35,597 nucleotides of DNA from Cellulomonas avistercoris (GCF_014836445.1 NZ_JACSQV010000013.1:1-35597); one strand, 5' to 3'; shown: positions 1 to 14,637, counted from the stretch's first letter. Numbers and translations: made by a program. Notes: generated from the sequence alone by a model not told the origin.

Positions 1-66
1 GATCCAGGCTCGACGCCAAAAATATGGCATCGACTACTTGGCACACTGTTGAGTTCTCAAGGAACA
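1..66 (-). promoter_or_regulatory. rRNA operon leader, upstream of a 16S gene off the left edge
   Basis: Read on the minus strand, 66 to 41 gives the TGTTCCTTGAGAACTCAACA block followed by GTGTGCC, which I recognise as the conserved actinobacterial pre-16S leader element (antitermination and processing region). It is followed by a hairpin with arms at 10-18 and 25-33, nine base pairs including one G-T pair and an A-rich loop. The 16S gene should begin beyond base 1 on the minus strand; none of the 16S sequence itself is present. tyrS directly upstream of an rRNA operon is a familiar actinobacterial arrangement. Confidence 0.8.
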
Positions 67-119
67 GACGCGCATCCTCTTCAGCGTTTCCGCTTTCCGC
101 AGGAGGCTTGTTCTTCGTT

Positions 120-235
120 GTCTAATCTAGCAGGCTTTCTCCGGGCTCCTGACCACCGTGGTGGCCGGCGCCTTCCGATCGCCGCCGCATGACTCTACCC
201 GACGCGCTAGGCGCCGAGTTCCATCATACGGGTTG
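120..235 (-). promoter_or_regulatory. Probable rRNA operon promoter region
   Basis: This stretch separates tyrS from the rRNA leader and must hold the rRNA promoter(s) if the operon is not read through from tyrS. Two -10-like hexamers are visible on the minus strand: TATGAT at 223-228 and TAGATT at 124-129. Neither has a convincing TTGACA-type -35 at 16-18 nt, so the assignment rests mainly on position. No ORF here looks real. Confidence 0.35.
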
Positions 236-374
236 TGCCCTGCTCCGCGGGACCGACCATCGAGCGCTGCTCGGTGTCCGTTCCTCCCTGCTGGGCGGGC
301 TTGAAGAACATTACGCGAGGCCACCCGGGCCGTCAAACCGGCGGGGCCGTGATGCCGATCACGCGCCTCGTTCC

Positions 375-424
375 GGGGCCTGCGCAGGCCCCCGCCCTGG
401 TCAGAGAGCTCGGGGGCGCCCCCG
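375..424 (-). terminator. GC-rich palindromes after tyrS, possible terminator
   Basis: Just downstream of the tyrS stop lie a perfect 18-base palindrome at 375-392 (GGGGCCTGCGCAGGCCCC) and a second perfect palindrome at 411-424 (CGGGGGCGCCCCCG). No T-run follows either one, as is common for actinobacterial terminators, so this may end tyrS transcription or may only be GC-rich sequence. Confidence 0.4.
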
Positions 425-457
425 GCAACCGCCGTCGGACGCCCCCGGGCGACCGCC

Positions 458-1738
458 TCACGCCTGCGGCGTGCCCTGCGCCTGGCTGTCCACGACCGCC
501 AGCGTGCGCTTGCCCCGCCGCAGGACCGCCCACCGGCCGTGGAGGAGGTCGTCCACCGACAGCACGGCGTCGTCGCCCGCGACCCGGACGTTGTTCACCG
601 ACGCTCCCCCCTCTGCCACGGCGCGGCGCGCCGCGGCCTTGCTGGCGACGACGCCGGTCGCGGCCAGGAGGTCGACCACGAGATCGCCCGGGCGACCGGG
701 CGCCGTGGGCAGCTCGGCGACGGCTGCCGCGAGCGTGTCCGGGTCGAGGTCCGCGAGGGAGCCGCGTCCGAAGAGCGCCTGGCTGGCCGCCACCACGGCG
801 TCGGCCGCCGCGGTGCCGTGGACCAGTGCGGTGACGTCGTACGCGAGCGCGCGCTGCGCCTCGCGGGCCGCCGGTCGCGCCGCGACCGCCGCCTCGAGCT
901 CGGCGATCTCCTGGCGCGTGCGGAAGGTGAAGACCTTGAGGTAGCGCACCACGTCGGCGTCGTCCGCGTTGAGCCAGAACTGGTAGAAGGCGTACGGGGT
1001 CGTCATCGACGGGTCGAGCCAGACGGTCCCCGACTCGGTCTTGCCGAACTTGGTGCCGTCGGCCTTGGTGATCAGCGGCGTGGTCAGCGCGTGCACGGCC
1101 ACGCCCTCGACCTTGCGCACCAGCTCCACACCGGACAGCAGGTTGCCCCACTGGTCGTTGCCGCCGGTCTGCAGCCGGACCCCGTGGCGCCGGTGGAGCT
1201 CGAGGAAGTCCATGCCCTGGAGGATCTGGTAGCTGAACTCGGTGAAGCTGATGCCCTGCTCGCTGTGGAGCCGCCGCGCCACCGTCTCCTTGGCCAGCAT
1301 CGTGCCGAGGCGGTAGTGCTTGCCGACGTCGCGCAGGAAGTCGATCGTGGACAGGCCCGCGGTCCAGTCGAGGTTGTTGACCATGGTCGCGGCGTGGGGA
1401 CCGTCGAACCGCAGCAGGGGTGCGATCTGCGCGCGGATCCGCTCCACCCAGCCCGCGACCACGTCGGGCGAGTTGAGCGTCCGCTCCCCCGTCATCTTCG
1501 GGTCGCCGATGAGGCCCGTGGCGCCGCCCACGAGGGCGAAGGGCCGGTTGCCGGCGTCCTGCAGCCGGCGCACCGTCAGGATCTGCACGAGGTTGCCGAT
1601 GTGCAGGCTCGGCGCCGTGGGGTCGAAGCCGCAGTACAGCGCGACGGGCCCGGCGGCCAGCTCGGCGCGGAGCGCGTCGAGGTCGGTGTGCTGGGCGAGG
1701 AGCCCGCGCCAGGCGAGCTCGTCGAGGATGTCGGTCAC
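458..1738 (-). CDS. tyrS: Tyrosyl-tRNA synthetase
   Basis: This cytoplasmic class I enzyme charges tRNA-Tyr with tyrosine. The 426-residue length is normal for bacterial TyrS. The HIGH signature appears as HIGN at residues 46-49 and the KMSKS loop as KFGKT at 230-234. The tyrosine-site segment GGNDQWGN is at 192-199, and a C-terminal S4 RNA-binding domain covers about 360-420. The start is GTG at 1738, with GGGAG a few bases upstream. It lies after the glycosylase gene on the same strand, separated by 136 nt that carry a tandem repeat, and it precedes the rRNA operon. I see no T-box element (no T-box antiterminator sequence). Identification is secure. Confidence 0.97.
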   Translation of the reverse strand: MTDILDELAWRGLLAQHTDLDALRAELAAGPVALYCGFDPTAPSLHIGNLVQILTVRRLQDAGNRPFALVGGATGLIGDPKMTGERTLNSPDVVAGWVERIRAQIAPLLRFDGPHAATMVNNLDWTAGLSTIDFLRDVGKHYRLGTMLAKETVARRLHSEQGISFTEFSYQILQGMDFLELHRRHGVRLQTGGNDQWGNLLSGVELVRKVEGVAVHALTTPLITKADGTKFGKTESGTVWLDPSMTTPYAFYQFWLNADDADVVRYLKVFTFRTRQEIAELEAAVAARPAAREAQRALAYDVTALVHGTAAADAVVAASQALFGRGSLADLDPDTLAAAVAELPTAPGRPGDLVVDLLAATGVVASKAAARRAVAEGGASVNNVRVAGDDAVLSVDDLLHGRWAVLRRGKRTLAVVDSQAQGTPQA

Positions 1739-1811
1739 AGGGGTCTCCCGGTTCGGCTGCCGCTCGTCGTCAGGACGGCGCGGCTGGTGGATGTCGCGCG
1801 CCGGACGGTGG

Positions 1812-1842
1812 CGCGGTACGACGGTGACGCGGTACGACGGTG
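1812..1842. repeat. Tandem 16-nt-period repeat upstream of tyrS
   Basis: The 15-mer CGCGGTACGACGGTG occurs at 1812-1826 and again at 1828-1842, one base apart, giving a 16-nt period. A shorter partial copy (GACGGTG) lies just to the left near 1804. It sits 75-105 nt upstream of the tyrS start codon, in the tyrS promoter or leader region. It may be a regulatory direct repeat or a replication-slippage duplication. Confidence 0.75.
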
Positions 1843-1874
1843 CGCGGCGGCCTGCGGGGTGCGGGACGCCGTGG

Positions 1875-2603
1875 TCAGGCCGACGTCGTCGCCCCGCGGG
1901 GGGCGTCTGCCGACGTCGGCGACCGATACGCAGGTCGGTAGGCGGAGACGGTGCGCTCCTGCGTCAGCCACAGCCGCCACGGGTGCAGCGCCGCGTCGCC
2001 GCCGGCGCCCGAGACGCCGACGCGAGGCCCTGTGGCGACCGGCGGCTGGGCCGTCCTGACGTCCCGGCGGCGCAGCAGCAGCCGTCCCTCGGGCTCGGTC
2101 AGGTCGGCACCGTTCGCATCGAGGTCGAGGCCCAGGCACACGGCGAGGCGGGCAGGCCCGCGCGCGAGCTGGCGCGCGCTGTCGACGACGCCCGCCCTCT
2201 CCCGGCGCCGCCAGGCGAGGTCCTGCCCCTCGACCACCTCGCCGGCGCGCAGCAGCACCGCCGCCGGACGCCCGGCCGGCAGCGTCACGACGTTGACGCA
2301 GTGGTGCAGTCCGAGGTGCCGGTAGACGTACAGCCGCCCCGGTTCCGCGAACATCGCCGCGTTGCGGCCCGTCCGGCCCCGGTGGGCGTGCGAGCCCGGG
2401 TCGTCCTCGCCGCCGTAGGCCTCGACCTCCGTGAGGCGGACGGTCACGTCACCCTCGTCGCTGCGGGACGTCACGAACGCGCCCAGCAGGTCCCGCGCGA
2501 CGACGAGCGGGGGGCGGGCGTACCAGCTGCGTGCGGGCACGGCACTCGGGCCGGGGACGACTGCGTCGTCCGGCCGGTCCGTCGCGGACGCCTCGGGTTG
2601 CAC
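1875..2603 (-). CDS. mpg: DNA-3-methyladenine glycosylase (AAG/MPG family)
   Basis: A base-excision repair enzyme that removes alkylated purines from DNA. Family features: the start RSWYARPPLVVARDLLGAF, the catalytic region TEVEAYGGEDDPGSHAHRGRT with the conserved Glu, then NAAMFAEPGRLYVYRHLGLH and the C-terminal RVGVSGAG. I place the start at GTG 2603, giving 242 residues, because it follows the upstream kinase stop by 7 nt. The longer frame from 2708 would add 35 low-complexity residues overlapping the kinase. The start has only a weak ribosome binding site. The neighbouring kinase is probably co-transcribed. mpg near tyrS is also seen in mycobacteria (known context). Function is secure, start moderate. 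Confidence 0.9.
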   Translation of the reverse strand: MQPEASATDRPDDAVVPGPSAVPARSWYARPPLVVARDLLGAFVTSRSDEGDVTVRLTEVEAYGGEDDPGSHAHRGRTGRNAAMFAEPGRLYVYRHLGLHHCVNVVTLPAGRPAAVLLRAGEVVEGQDLAWRRRERAGVVDSARQLARGPARLAVCLGLDLDANGADLTEPEGRLLLRRRDVRTAQPPVATGPRVGVSGAGGDAALHPWRLWLTQERTVSAYRPAYRSPTSADAPRGATTSA

Positions 2604-2610
2604 CCGCTCA

Positions 2611-3261
2611 TCATGCCAAACCGGACCGGTGGCCCGCGGGTCCGTCCGCGTCGGCCCGTCGTGCGACCACGCGGCCCGTCCCGTCGAGCCGGAGGTCCGC
2701 GCGCTCACGCGTCCGCTCGCGCGCGAAGTGGGCGCGCTCGTCGGCCATCCAGACCGTCCAGTGCGCCTCGGCGGCCTGCCCGTCGCGGGCCAGCCCGCGT
2801 GCCAGGCGCACGTCGTCGGGCGCCTCGACCCAGACCCGCACCGAGGCGACCGCGTCCGCGCTGCGCCGTGCGGACCCGCAGCCCTCGAGCACCAGGACCG
2901 GACGGACGGGCACGTCGACCCACTCCGCGAAGCCCCCGGTCCCCCAGTCGTAGCGCTGGAACCGGCCGGGCCGGCCGCGCCGCACGGGCTCGAGCACCTG
3001 GGCCGACAACCGGGGCCACAGGCTGCCCTCGAGCCCTCGCCAGCCGTCGTAGAGGTCGTCGAGGTGCACGACGGCGACGCCGACTCCGCGCGCGCTCAGC
3101 TCACGCGCGACGCCGTCGGCGATCGTCGTCTTGCCCGAGCCGGCCGGCCCGTCGACGCAGACGAGCCGCACGCGGCCGAGCCGTGGCGCCGAGCGCAGCA
3201 CCCGGTCGACCACGACCGGCACACCGGCGGCCCCGTCCCGTACCGGCTCGACCTCGTTCAT
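2611..3261 (-). CDS. P-loop nucleoside/uridine kinase-like protein
   Basis: A 216-residue cytoplasmic P-loop kinase. The Walker A motif GPAGSGKTT is at about residues 39-47, preceded by the strand VRLVCVDG. HLDDLYDGW at about 71-79 resembles the substrate and Mg-binding segment of uridine kinases and related NMP kinases. Late in the protein RVWVEAPDDVRLARGLARDG looks like the strand and arginine-rich lid of this fold. The exact substrate cannot be read from the sequence; uridine kinase is the usual database label. The gene starts with ATG 57 nt downstream of argH and ends 7 nt before the glycosylase, so it may belong to a unit with that gene. Confidence 0.75.
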   Translation of the reverse strand: MNEVEPVRDGAAGVPVVVDRVLRSAPRLGRVRLVCVDGPAGSGKTTIADGVARELSARGVGVAVVHLDDLYDGWRGLEGSLWPRLSAQVLEPVRRGRPGRFQRYDWGTGGFAEWVDVPVRPVLVLEGCGSARRSADAVASVRVWVEAPDDVRLARGLARDGQAAEAHWTVWMADERAHFARERTRERADLRLDGTGRVVARRADADGPAGHRSGLA

Positions 3262-3278
3262 CGGGTGGGCGCCGCCCG

Positions 3279-3298
3279 CCGGCGCGACGTCACGCCGG
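3279..3298 (-). terminator. Short hairpin after argH, weak terminator candidate
   Basis: CCGGCG at 3279-3284 pairs perfectly with CGCCGG at 3293-3298 across an 8-nt loop in the 57-nt gap between argH and the kinase. There is no T-run. It could be a weak end for the arg operon or chance pairing in GC-rich DNA. Confidence 0.25.
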
Positions 3299-3318
3299 AC
3301 GCCCGCCCGCGCGGCACG

Positions 3319-5969
<2,651 letters not shown>

Positions 5970-5998
5970 GAGTTGTTTCTCCTTGCTCGAGGTCCGCT

Positions 5999-6035
5999 TG
6001 CATGAACATACATCGTCATGCGGACCTATGCATAA
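5999..6035 (-). promoter_or_regulatory. ArgR operator (ARG box pair) and promoter of argGH
   Basis: The 14-mer TGCATGAACATACA at 5999-6012 is an imperfect dyad (TGCATG-AA-CATACA) and is identical to the one upstream of argC. A second box, TATGCATAA, starts at 6027 and contains the palindrome TATGCATA. On the minus strand the first box contains TATGTT at 6005-6010, a possible -10 with a start near 5997, about 28 nt before the argG start. No clear -35 at the ideal spacing is visible. Assignment to ArgR rests on its similarity to known ARG boxes and on argR being next door. Confidence 0.75.
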
Positions 6036-6041
6036 CTCGGG

Positions 6042-9814
<3,773 letters not shown>

Positions 9815-9818
<4 letters not shown>

Positions 9819-11041
9819 GTGGAGTACGCGCTGTTCTCGTGGACGTAGTCGTGCGTGAGGTCGTTCGACCAGACGGTCGCGGACGCGTCGCCCGCGTGCA
9901 GGTCGACCACGACGTGGACCTCCCGCGCGGACGCGAGGTCGACGTCGCTGCGGTCGGCGTGCACACGGGCAGCCTGGCAGACCATGACGCCGTTCATCGA
10001 CACGTCGACGGCCTCGGGGTCGAACGGCGCGACCGCCTCGGGGACGGTCCCCACCTGGGCGAGCACCCGGCCCCAGTTGGGGTCGTTGCCGAAGATCGCG
10101 GCCTTGAACAGGTTGGAGCGCGTGACGGCGCGGGCGACCGCGAGCGCCGCGTCCTGGTCCGTGGCCCCGACGACGTGGACGGCGACGTCGTGCGACGCGC
10201 CCTCGGCGTCGGCGACGAGCTGGCGGGCGAGCGACGCGCAGACCCGCAGGACGGCGTCGGCGAGCACGTCGGGGGACGGCGCCACGCGCGACGCACCGGA
10301 CGCGAGCAGCGCGACCGTGTCGGACGTCGACATGCACCCGTCGGAGTCGACGCGGTCGAACGTCACCGCGGACGCGGCCCGCAGGGCGGCGTCGAGCACG
10401 TGCGCCTCGACGTCGGCGTCCGTGGTCACGACGCAGAGCATGGTGGCCAGGGCGGGCGCGAGCATCCCCGCACCCTTGGCCATGCCGCCCACCGTGAACG
10501 ACCCGTCCGGCGTGTCGACCGTGACGTGGGCGGTCTTGGGCACCGAGTCCGTCGTCATGATGGCGCGCGCGGCGTCCGGCCCGGCGTCCGGCGCGAGCGC
10601 CGCCGCGGCGAGGTCGACGCCCGTGAGCAGGGTCTCGCGCGGCAGCCGCTCACCGATCAGACCCGTCGAGCACACGACGACGTCGCCCGCCGAGACGCCG
10701 AGGGCCGTGGCGACGCGCTCGGCCGTGAGGTGCGCGTCGAGGAAGCCCTCGGGCCCGGTGCTGACGTTGGCACCGCCGGAGTTGAGGACGACGGCCGACA
10801 CGACCCCGTCGGAGACCACCTGGCGCGACCAGACGACGGGCGCGCCGACCACGCGGTTCGTCGTGAAGACGGCGGCCGCCGCCTGCCGGGGGCCGTCGTT
10901 GACGACGAGCGCCACGTCCGGCGTCCCGGACGCCTTGAGACCGGCGGTCACGCCCGACGCGCGGAAGCCCGCGGCCGCGGTCACGCCGGGCGACGTGCCG
11001 GGTGACGTGCCGGCGAGCGCGGGGCCGAGGTGGTCGGTCAC
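9815..11041 (-). CDS. argJ: Glutamate N-acetyltransferase (ornithine acetyltransferase)
   Basis: Recycles the acetyl group from N-acetylornithine to glutamate; some members also use acetyl-CoA. It is made as one chain that cleaves itself before the nucleophilic Thr. Here [14 protein letters not shown] at 189-202 contains that site, with T200 the predicted first residue of the beta chain; Leu replaces the common Met before Ala-Thr. [11 protein letters not shown] lies at 124-134 and GNDPNWGR nearer the C-terminus. The 408 residues are typical. GTG at 11041 overlaps the argC stop. With argJ present no separate argE or argA is needed, and none is seen here. Confidence 0.96.
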
Positions 11042-12102
11042 GGCGCGACCCCGTTGCGCGGCAGACCGAGCGTCTCCGGCAGCCCGAGCGCGAGGTTGAG
11101 GGACTGGACGGCGCCGCCGGCCGTGCCCTTGACGAGGTTGTCGATCGCCGTGATGGTCACGACGCGTCCCGCGCGGGCGTCGAGCGCGACCTGCACGAGC
11201 GCGGTGTTGGCCCCGTTCGTCGACGCCGTCGTGGGCCACTGACCGGCAGGCAGCACGTGCACGAAGGGCTCGTCCGCGTAGGCCGCCCGCCAGACCTCGT
11301 GCAGCGCGTCGTCGTCGACCGCGACCCCCGGCGCCAGCCGGGCCGTGGCCGTCGCCAGGATGCCGCGCGGCATCGGCACGAGAACGGGCGTGAAGGACGT
11401 GCGGACCTCGCCCGCACCGGCGCTGCGCAGGTTCTGGGCCAGCTCGGGGATGTGCCGGTGGCTGCCGCCGACCGCGTAGGGCACGGCAGCGCCCAGCCCC
11501 TCGGACGCGAGCAGGTGCGGCTTGAGCGACTTGCCGGCGCCCGAGTAGCCGACCGCGAGGACGGCGACCAGGTCCGTGGTGTCGAGCAGGCCCGCGGCCA
11601 CGCCGGGCTGCAGGCCGAGCGTCACGGCGGTCACGTTGCAGCCGGGGACCGCGATGCGCCGCGCACCCGCGAGGCGCTCGCGCTGGCGCCCCGGCGGCCC
11701 GGGGACCACGAGCTCGGGCAGGCCGTACGTCCACGTGCCGGCGTGCGGGCTGCCGTAGTAGGTCTCCCAGTCACCGGGCTCGACGAGCCGGTGGTCGGCG
11801 CCGAGGTCGAGCACGACGGGGTCCTCCCCCAGGGCCTCGAGCTCGGCCGCGAGCCGGCCGCTCGCCCCGTGCGGCAGCGCCAGCACGACGACGTCGTGGC
11901 CCGCGAGCGCCTGGGCGGTCGTGGGCTCCAGCACGCGGTCGGCCAGGTCGCGCAGGTGCGGATGGTGCGCGCCGAGCGGTGTGCCGGCGCTCGAGTGCGC
12001 CGTGAGCGTGCCGATGCGCGCCTGCGGGTGGTCGAGCAGCAGCCGCAGGACCTCTCCGCCGGCGTACCCACTGGCCCCGGCCACCGCCACCGTGAACGTC
12101 AT
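11038..12102 (-). CDS. argC: N-acetyl-gamma-glutamyl-phosphate reductase
   Basis: Reduces N-acetylglutamyl phosphate with NADPH, the third step of the pathway. The dinucleotide motif [16 protein letters not shown] is at 5-20. The catalytic cysteine is C155 in [11 protein letters not shown]; many homologues have PGCYPT here. HRHIPE and [20 protein letters not shown] mark the catalytic and C-terminal regions. I take ATG 12102 (354 residues) and not the upstream 12132, because family similarity begins at once and a predicted transcription start falls on this ATG. There is no ribosome binding site, consistent with a leaderless mRNA. It is the first gene of argCJBDFR. Confidence 0.96.
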   Translation of the reverse strand: MTFTVAVAGASGYAGGEVLRLLLDHPQARIGTLTAHSSAGTPLGAHHPHLRDLADRVLEPTTAQALAGHDVVVLALPHGASGRLAAELEALGEDPVVLDLGADHRLVEPGDWETYYGSPHAGTWTYGLPELVVPGPPGRQRERLAGARRIAVPGCNVTAVTLGLQPGVAAGLLDTTDLVAVLAVGYSGAGKSLKPHLLASEGLGAAVPYAVGGSHRHIPELAQNLRSAGAGEVRTSFTPVLVPMPRGILATATARLAPGVAVDDDALHEVWRAAYADEPFVHVLPAGQWPTTASTNGANTALVQVALDARAGRVVTITAIDNLVKGTAGGAVQSLNLALGLPETLGLPRNGVAP

Positions 12103-12103
12103 G

Positions 12104-12139
12104 TGCATGAACATACAGTCGAGTGCAGACAAATACCAA
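12104..12139 (-). promoter_or_regulatory. argC promoter with overlapping ArgR operator
   Basis: On the minus strand TTGGTA (12139-12134) and TATGTT (12115-12110) are separated by 18 nt, a good sigma-70-like pair for an actinobacterium. Transcription starting 8 nt after the -10 would begin at base 12102, the A of the argC ATG. The plus-strand 14-mer TGCATGAACATACA at 12104-12117 covers the -10 and the space up to the start codon, so a bound repressor would block RNA polymerase. The same 14-mer lies upstream of argG. Confidence 0.75.
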
Positions 12140-12185
12140 GGCGTCCGAGGGAACAGGCGCCCGGTGCCCGGCGGTTGCGGCAGGC

Positions 12186-13169
12186 ATGCGCGCTGTCATC
12201 GCGACCGGGGCCGGCGGCCCGGAGGTCCTCCAGGTCACCGACGTCCCCGACCCCCGACCCGCACCCGACGAGGTCGTCGTGCGCGTGGCCGCGGCGGGCG
12301 TGAACTTCATCGACACCTACCGGCGTCGCGGCATCTACCGTATGCCGTTCCCGCACGTGGTGGGATCCGAGGGCGCGGGTGAGGTCGTCGAGACCGGGTC
12401 CGACGTGACGACCCTGGCGCCGGGCGACCGCGTCGCGTGGTCCTCCGCGCCCGGCTCCTACGCCGAGCTGGTCGCCGTGCGGGAGTCCGAGACCCTGCCC
12501 GTGCCGGCGGGCGTCGACGACGCCACCGCGGCGGCCCTGCCCATGCAGGGCATGACGGCGCACTACCTCGTCGCCTCGACGTTCACCCTCGCCGCGGGGC
12601 ACGACGTGCTGCTGCACGCCGGTGCGGGCGGCGTCGGCCTGCTCGTCACGCAGCTGGCCGCCGCACGCGGCGCGCGCGTGATCTCCACCGTGGGGTCGGC
12701 CGACAAGGAGCACCTGGCCCGTGCGGCGGGCGCCGCCGACGTCGTGCGCTACCGCGAGCTGTCGGACCTCGCCGACGAGCTGCCCGCGCTCGTGCGCGAG
12801 CTCACCGGCGGCCGGGGCGTCGACGTCGTCTACGACGGCGTCGGCAAGGACACCTTCGACGCGTCGCTCGCGTCGCTCGCCCGGCGCGGGACCCTCGTGC
12901 TGTTCGGCGCCTCCTCGGGGCAGGTGCCCCCCTTCGACCTGCAGCGCCTCAACTCCGCCGGGTCGCTGTACGTCACGCGCCCCACCCTCGGCGACTACAC
13001 CGCCACGCGCGACGAGCTGCTGTGGCGTGCGACCGAGCTCTTCGACGCCGTCGTCGCCGGCGCGCTCGACGTGCGCGTCGGCGCGACGTTCCCGCTGGCC
13101 GACGCGGCCGACGCCCACCGCGCCCTCGAGGGGCGCGCCACCACCGGAAAGGTGCTCCTGCTCCCGTGA
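12186..13169 (+). CDS. Zinc-free quinone oxidoreductase (MDR family)
   Basis: A 327-residue NADPH:quinone reductase-like member of the medium-chain dehydrogenase/reductase superfamily. GroES-like N-terminal domain: [33 protein letters not shown]. Rossmann domain: [24 protein letters not shown]. The zinc-binding cysteines of alcohol dehydrogenases are absent, and [12 protein letters not shown] with [11 protein letters not shown] is the usual quinone reductase signature. I start at ATG 12186, not 12123, because the first 21 residues of the longer frame are not conserved-looking and overlap the argC promoter. It diverges from argC and its stop overlaps the next gene. The natural substrate is unknown. 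Confidence 0.9.
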   Translation: MRAVIATGAGGPEVLQVTDVPDPRPAPDEVVVRVAAAGVNFIDTYRRRGIYRMPFPHVVGSEGAGEVVETGSDVTTLAPGDRVAWSSAPGSYAELVAVRESETLPVPAGVDDATAAALPMQGMTAHYLVASTFTLAAGHDVLLHAGAGGVGLLVTQLAAARGARVISTVGSADKEHLARAAGAADVVRYRELSDLADELPALVRELTGGRGVDVVYDGVGKDTFDASLASLARRGTLVLFGASSGQVPPFDLQRLNSAGSLYVTRPTLGDYTATRDELLWRATELFDAVVAGALDVRVGATFPLADAADAHRALEGRATTGKVLLLP

Positions 13170-13918
13170 ACCCCGCCGTCCCGACCTTCGCCGCACCACC
13201 CCGCACCGTGACCGTCGAGATCTGGTCCGACGTCGCGTGCCCCTGGTGCTACATCGGCAAGCGCCGGTTCGCCGCCGCGCTGCGCGACTTCCCGCACCGC
13301 GACCACGTCGACGTCGTCTGGCGCTCCTACCAGCTCTCCCCCGAGACGCCGACGGGCCCCGGGCGCCCGGAGATCGACGCGCTCGCCGAGATGAAGGGGC
13401 TGCCGCGCGAGCAGGTGGAGCAGATGTTCGCGCACGTCACGACGGTCGCCGCCGGTGACGGCCTGCGGTACGACTTCGCGCGGACCCTGGCGTTCAACAC
13501 GTTCGACGCCCACCGGCTCCTGCACCTCGCACGCGAGGCGGGCGGGTCGCCGCTCGTCGAGGCGACCATGGAGACGCTGTTCTCGGCGCACTTCGAGCAG
13601 GGCGTCGACCTCGGCGCCGAGGGCGCGCTCGTGGCGCTCGCCGCGCAGGCCGGGTTCGCCGCGCACGGCTGGGACGACGCACGCGTCGCGGCGGCGCTGG
13701 CCGACGACGACACCGCCGATGCGGTCCGCGACGACCTGGTGGCCGCACGCTCGATCGGTGTGACGGGTGTGCCGTTCTTCGTCGTCGACCGGAAGTACGC
13801 CGTGTCAGGGGCACAGCCGGCCGAGGTCTTCGCGCAGCTGCTCGAGGCCGGCTGGCGGGAGGCCAACCCGCTGGTCACGGTCCCGAGCGGTGAGGTGTGC
13901 ACCGACGGGTCGTGCTGA
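13166..13918 (+). CDS. DsbA/FrnE-family oxidoreductase
   Basis: A thioredoxin-fold protein of the DsbA superfamily, FrnE subgroup. TVEIWSDVACPWCYIGKRR holds the CPWC active site (C25 to C28 from the first start), and GVTGVPFFVVDRKYAVSGAQP near the C-terminus carries the cis-proline loop. There is no signal peptide, so it should act in the cytoplasm, where FrnE proteins serve as thiol-disulfide isomerases or detoxification enzymes. The GTG at 13166 overlaps the preceding stop (GTGA) and gives 250 residues. An in-frame GTG at 13208 gives 236 and starts right at the fold. It is probably co-transcribed with the quinone oxidoreductase, which suggests a shared redox role. Confidence 0.88.
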   Translation: MNPAVPTFAAPPRTVTVEIWSDVACPWCYIGKRRFAAALRDFPHRDHVDVVWRSYQLSPETPTGPGRPEIDALAEMKGLPREQVEQMFAHVTTVAAGDGLRYDFARTLAFNTFDAHRLLHLAREAGGSPLVEATMETLFSAHFEQGVDLGAEGALVALAAQAGFAAHGWDDARVAAALADDDTADAVRDDLVAARSIGVTGVPFFVVDRKYAVSGAQPAEVFAQLLEAGWREANPLVTVPSGEVCTDGSC

Positions 13919-13983
13919 GCGATCGCGCCGCGCGCACCGTGGCGCTCGCCGTGCCGGAACTGCCGGCCGGGCAGGGGCGCTCG

Positions 13984-14637
13984 TCACAGGACGCCGAGCA
14001 CGAGGGCGGCCAGCTCGCGCAGCGAGTCGACGCGCACGTCCGCGAGCGCCGCCTCCGGACGGCGGGCGTGCACGTAGCCCCACGGCCCGCGCCGCACGAA
14101 CGCGGTGCGCAGACCCGCTGCGCGGGCCGGCAGGACGTCGTTGTCGAGCCGGTCGCCGACGTACAGCACGTCGGCAGCCGGCAGGCCGAGGTCCGTCACC
14201 ACGCGCGCGAAGAACTCGCGGGACGGCTTGGCGACGCCCCAGCGCGCCGAGGTCGCTACGAGGTCGGCCTCGACACCGGCGGCACGGAGCTGGTGCTCGG
14301 CCCGGGCCGGCTGGTTCCCCGCCACCGCCACGACGTAGCCGGCCGCCCGCAGGGCCCCGAGGGTGGGCAGCGCGTCGGGGTACAGGTCGTCGGCGCGGAT
14401 CTCCGAGGGTGTCGTGGGCGGCTCGACGCCGAGCATCTGCCACACGCGGTGGTGCGGCTCGTCGCGCTCGGTGAGCGCACCGAGCACGGCCAGGAGCACC
14501 GACGGCGCGACCCCTACCTCGTGGGCGGCCTGGACCCACGTGCGTGTCTCGTCGACGAGCGTCTCGCCCACGTCGAAGACGACGGCACGCACGTCGGCCC
14601 ACGGCGGCCGCGGTGTTAGGGGAGGCACGTCCTGCAC
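13984..14637 (-). CDS. HAD-superfamily hydrolase
   Basis: A predicted cytoplasmic phosphatase or phosphohydrolase. Motif I is AVVFDVGETLVDE, with nucleophile D22. Position +2 is Gly in place of the Asp seen in most HAD phosphatases, as in the FDxG subgroups. Motif II is VVAVAGNQPARAE (the usual Ser/Thr position reads Gly-Asn), the motif III lysine is in WGVAKPSREFF, and motif IV is VLYVGDRLDNDVLPARAAG. The start is uncertain: GTG at 14637 (217 residues) or GTG at 14628. The frame further upstream runs into the thiamin gene. It is convergent with the FrnE gene across 65 nt with no strong hairpin. Substrate not predictable; being downstream of a thiamin gene hints weakly at a thiamin-phosphate role. 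Confidence 0.85.
   Translation of the reverse strand: MQDVPPLTPRPPWADVRAVVFDVGETLVDETRTWVQAAHEVGVAPSVLLAVLGALTERDEPHHRVWQMLGVEPPTTPSEIRADDLYPDALPTLGALRAAGYVVAVAGNQPARAEHQLRAAGVEADLVATSARWGVAKPSREFFARVVTDLGLPAADVLYVGDRLDNDVLPARAAGLRTAFVRRGPWGYVHARRPEAALADVRVDSLRELAALVLGVL

Noticed and set aside
1..457. tRNA or 16S sequence at the left end
   Set aside because: No cloverleaf and no conserved 16S 5' sequence; GATCCAGGCTC at base 1 only superficially resembles the 16S start.
1739..1874. T-box riboswitch upstream of tyrS (and similarly 28044-28300 for pheS)
   Set aside because: The conserved T-box antiterminator sequence and a following terminator are not present.
12123..12185. Longer N-terminus of the quinone oxidoreductase from ATG 12123
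   Set aside because: It overlaps the argC operator and promoter, has no ribosome binding site, and the added residues do not look like the family.
13919..13983. Shared terminator between the convergent FrnE and HAD genes
   Set aside because: The best stem is only 5 bp (GCCGG/CCGGC), not better than chance at this GC content.
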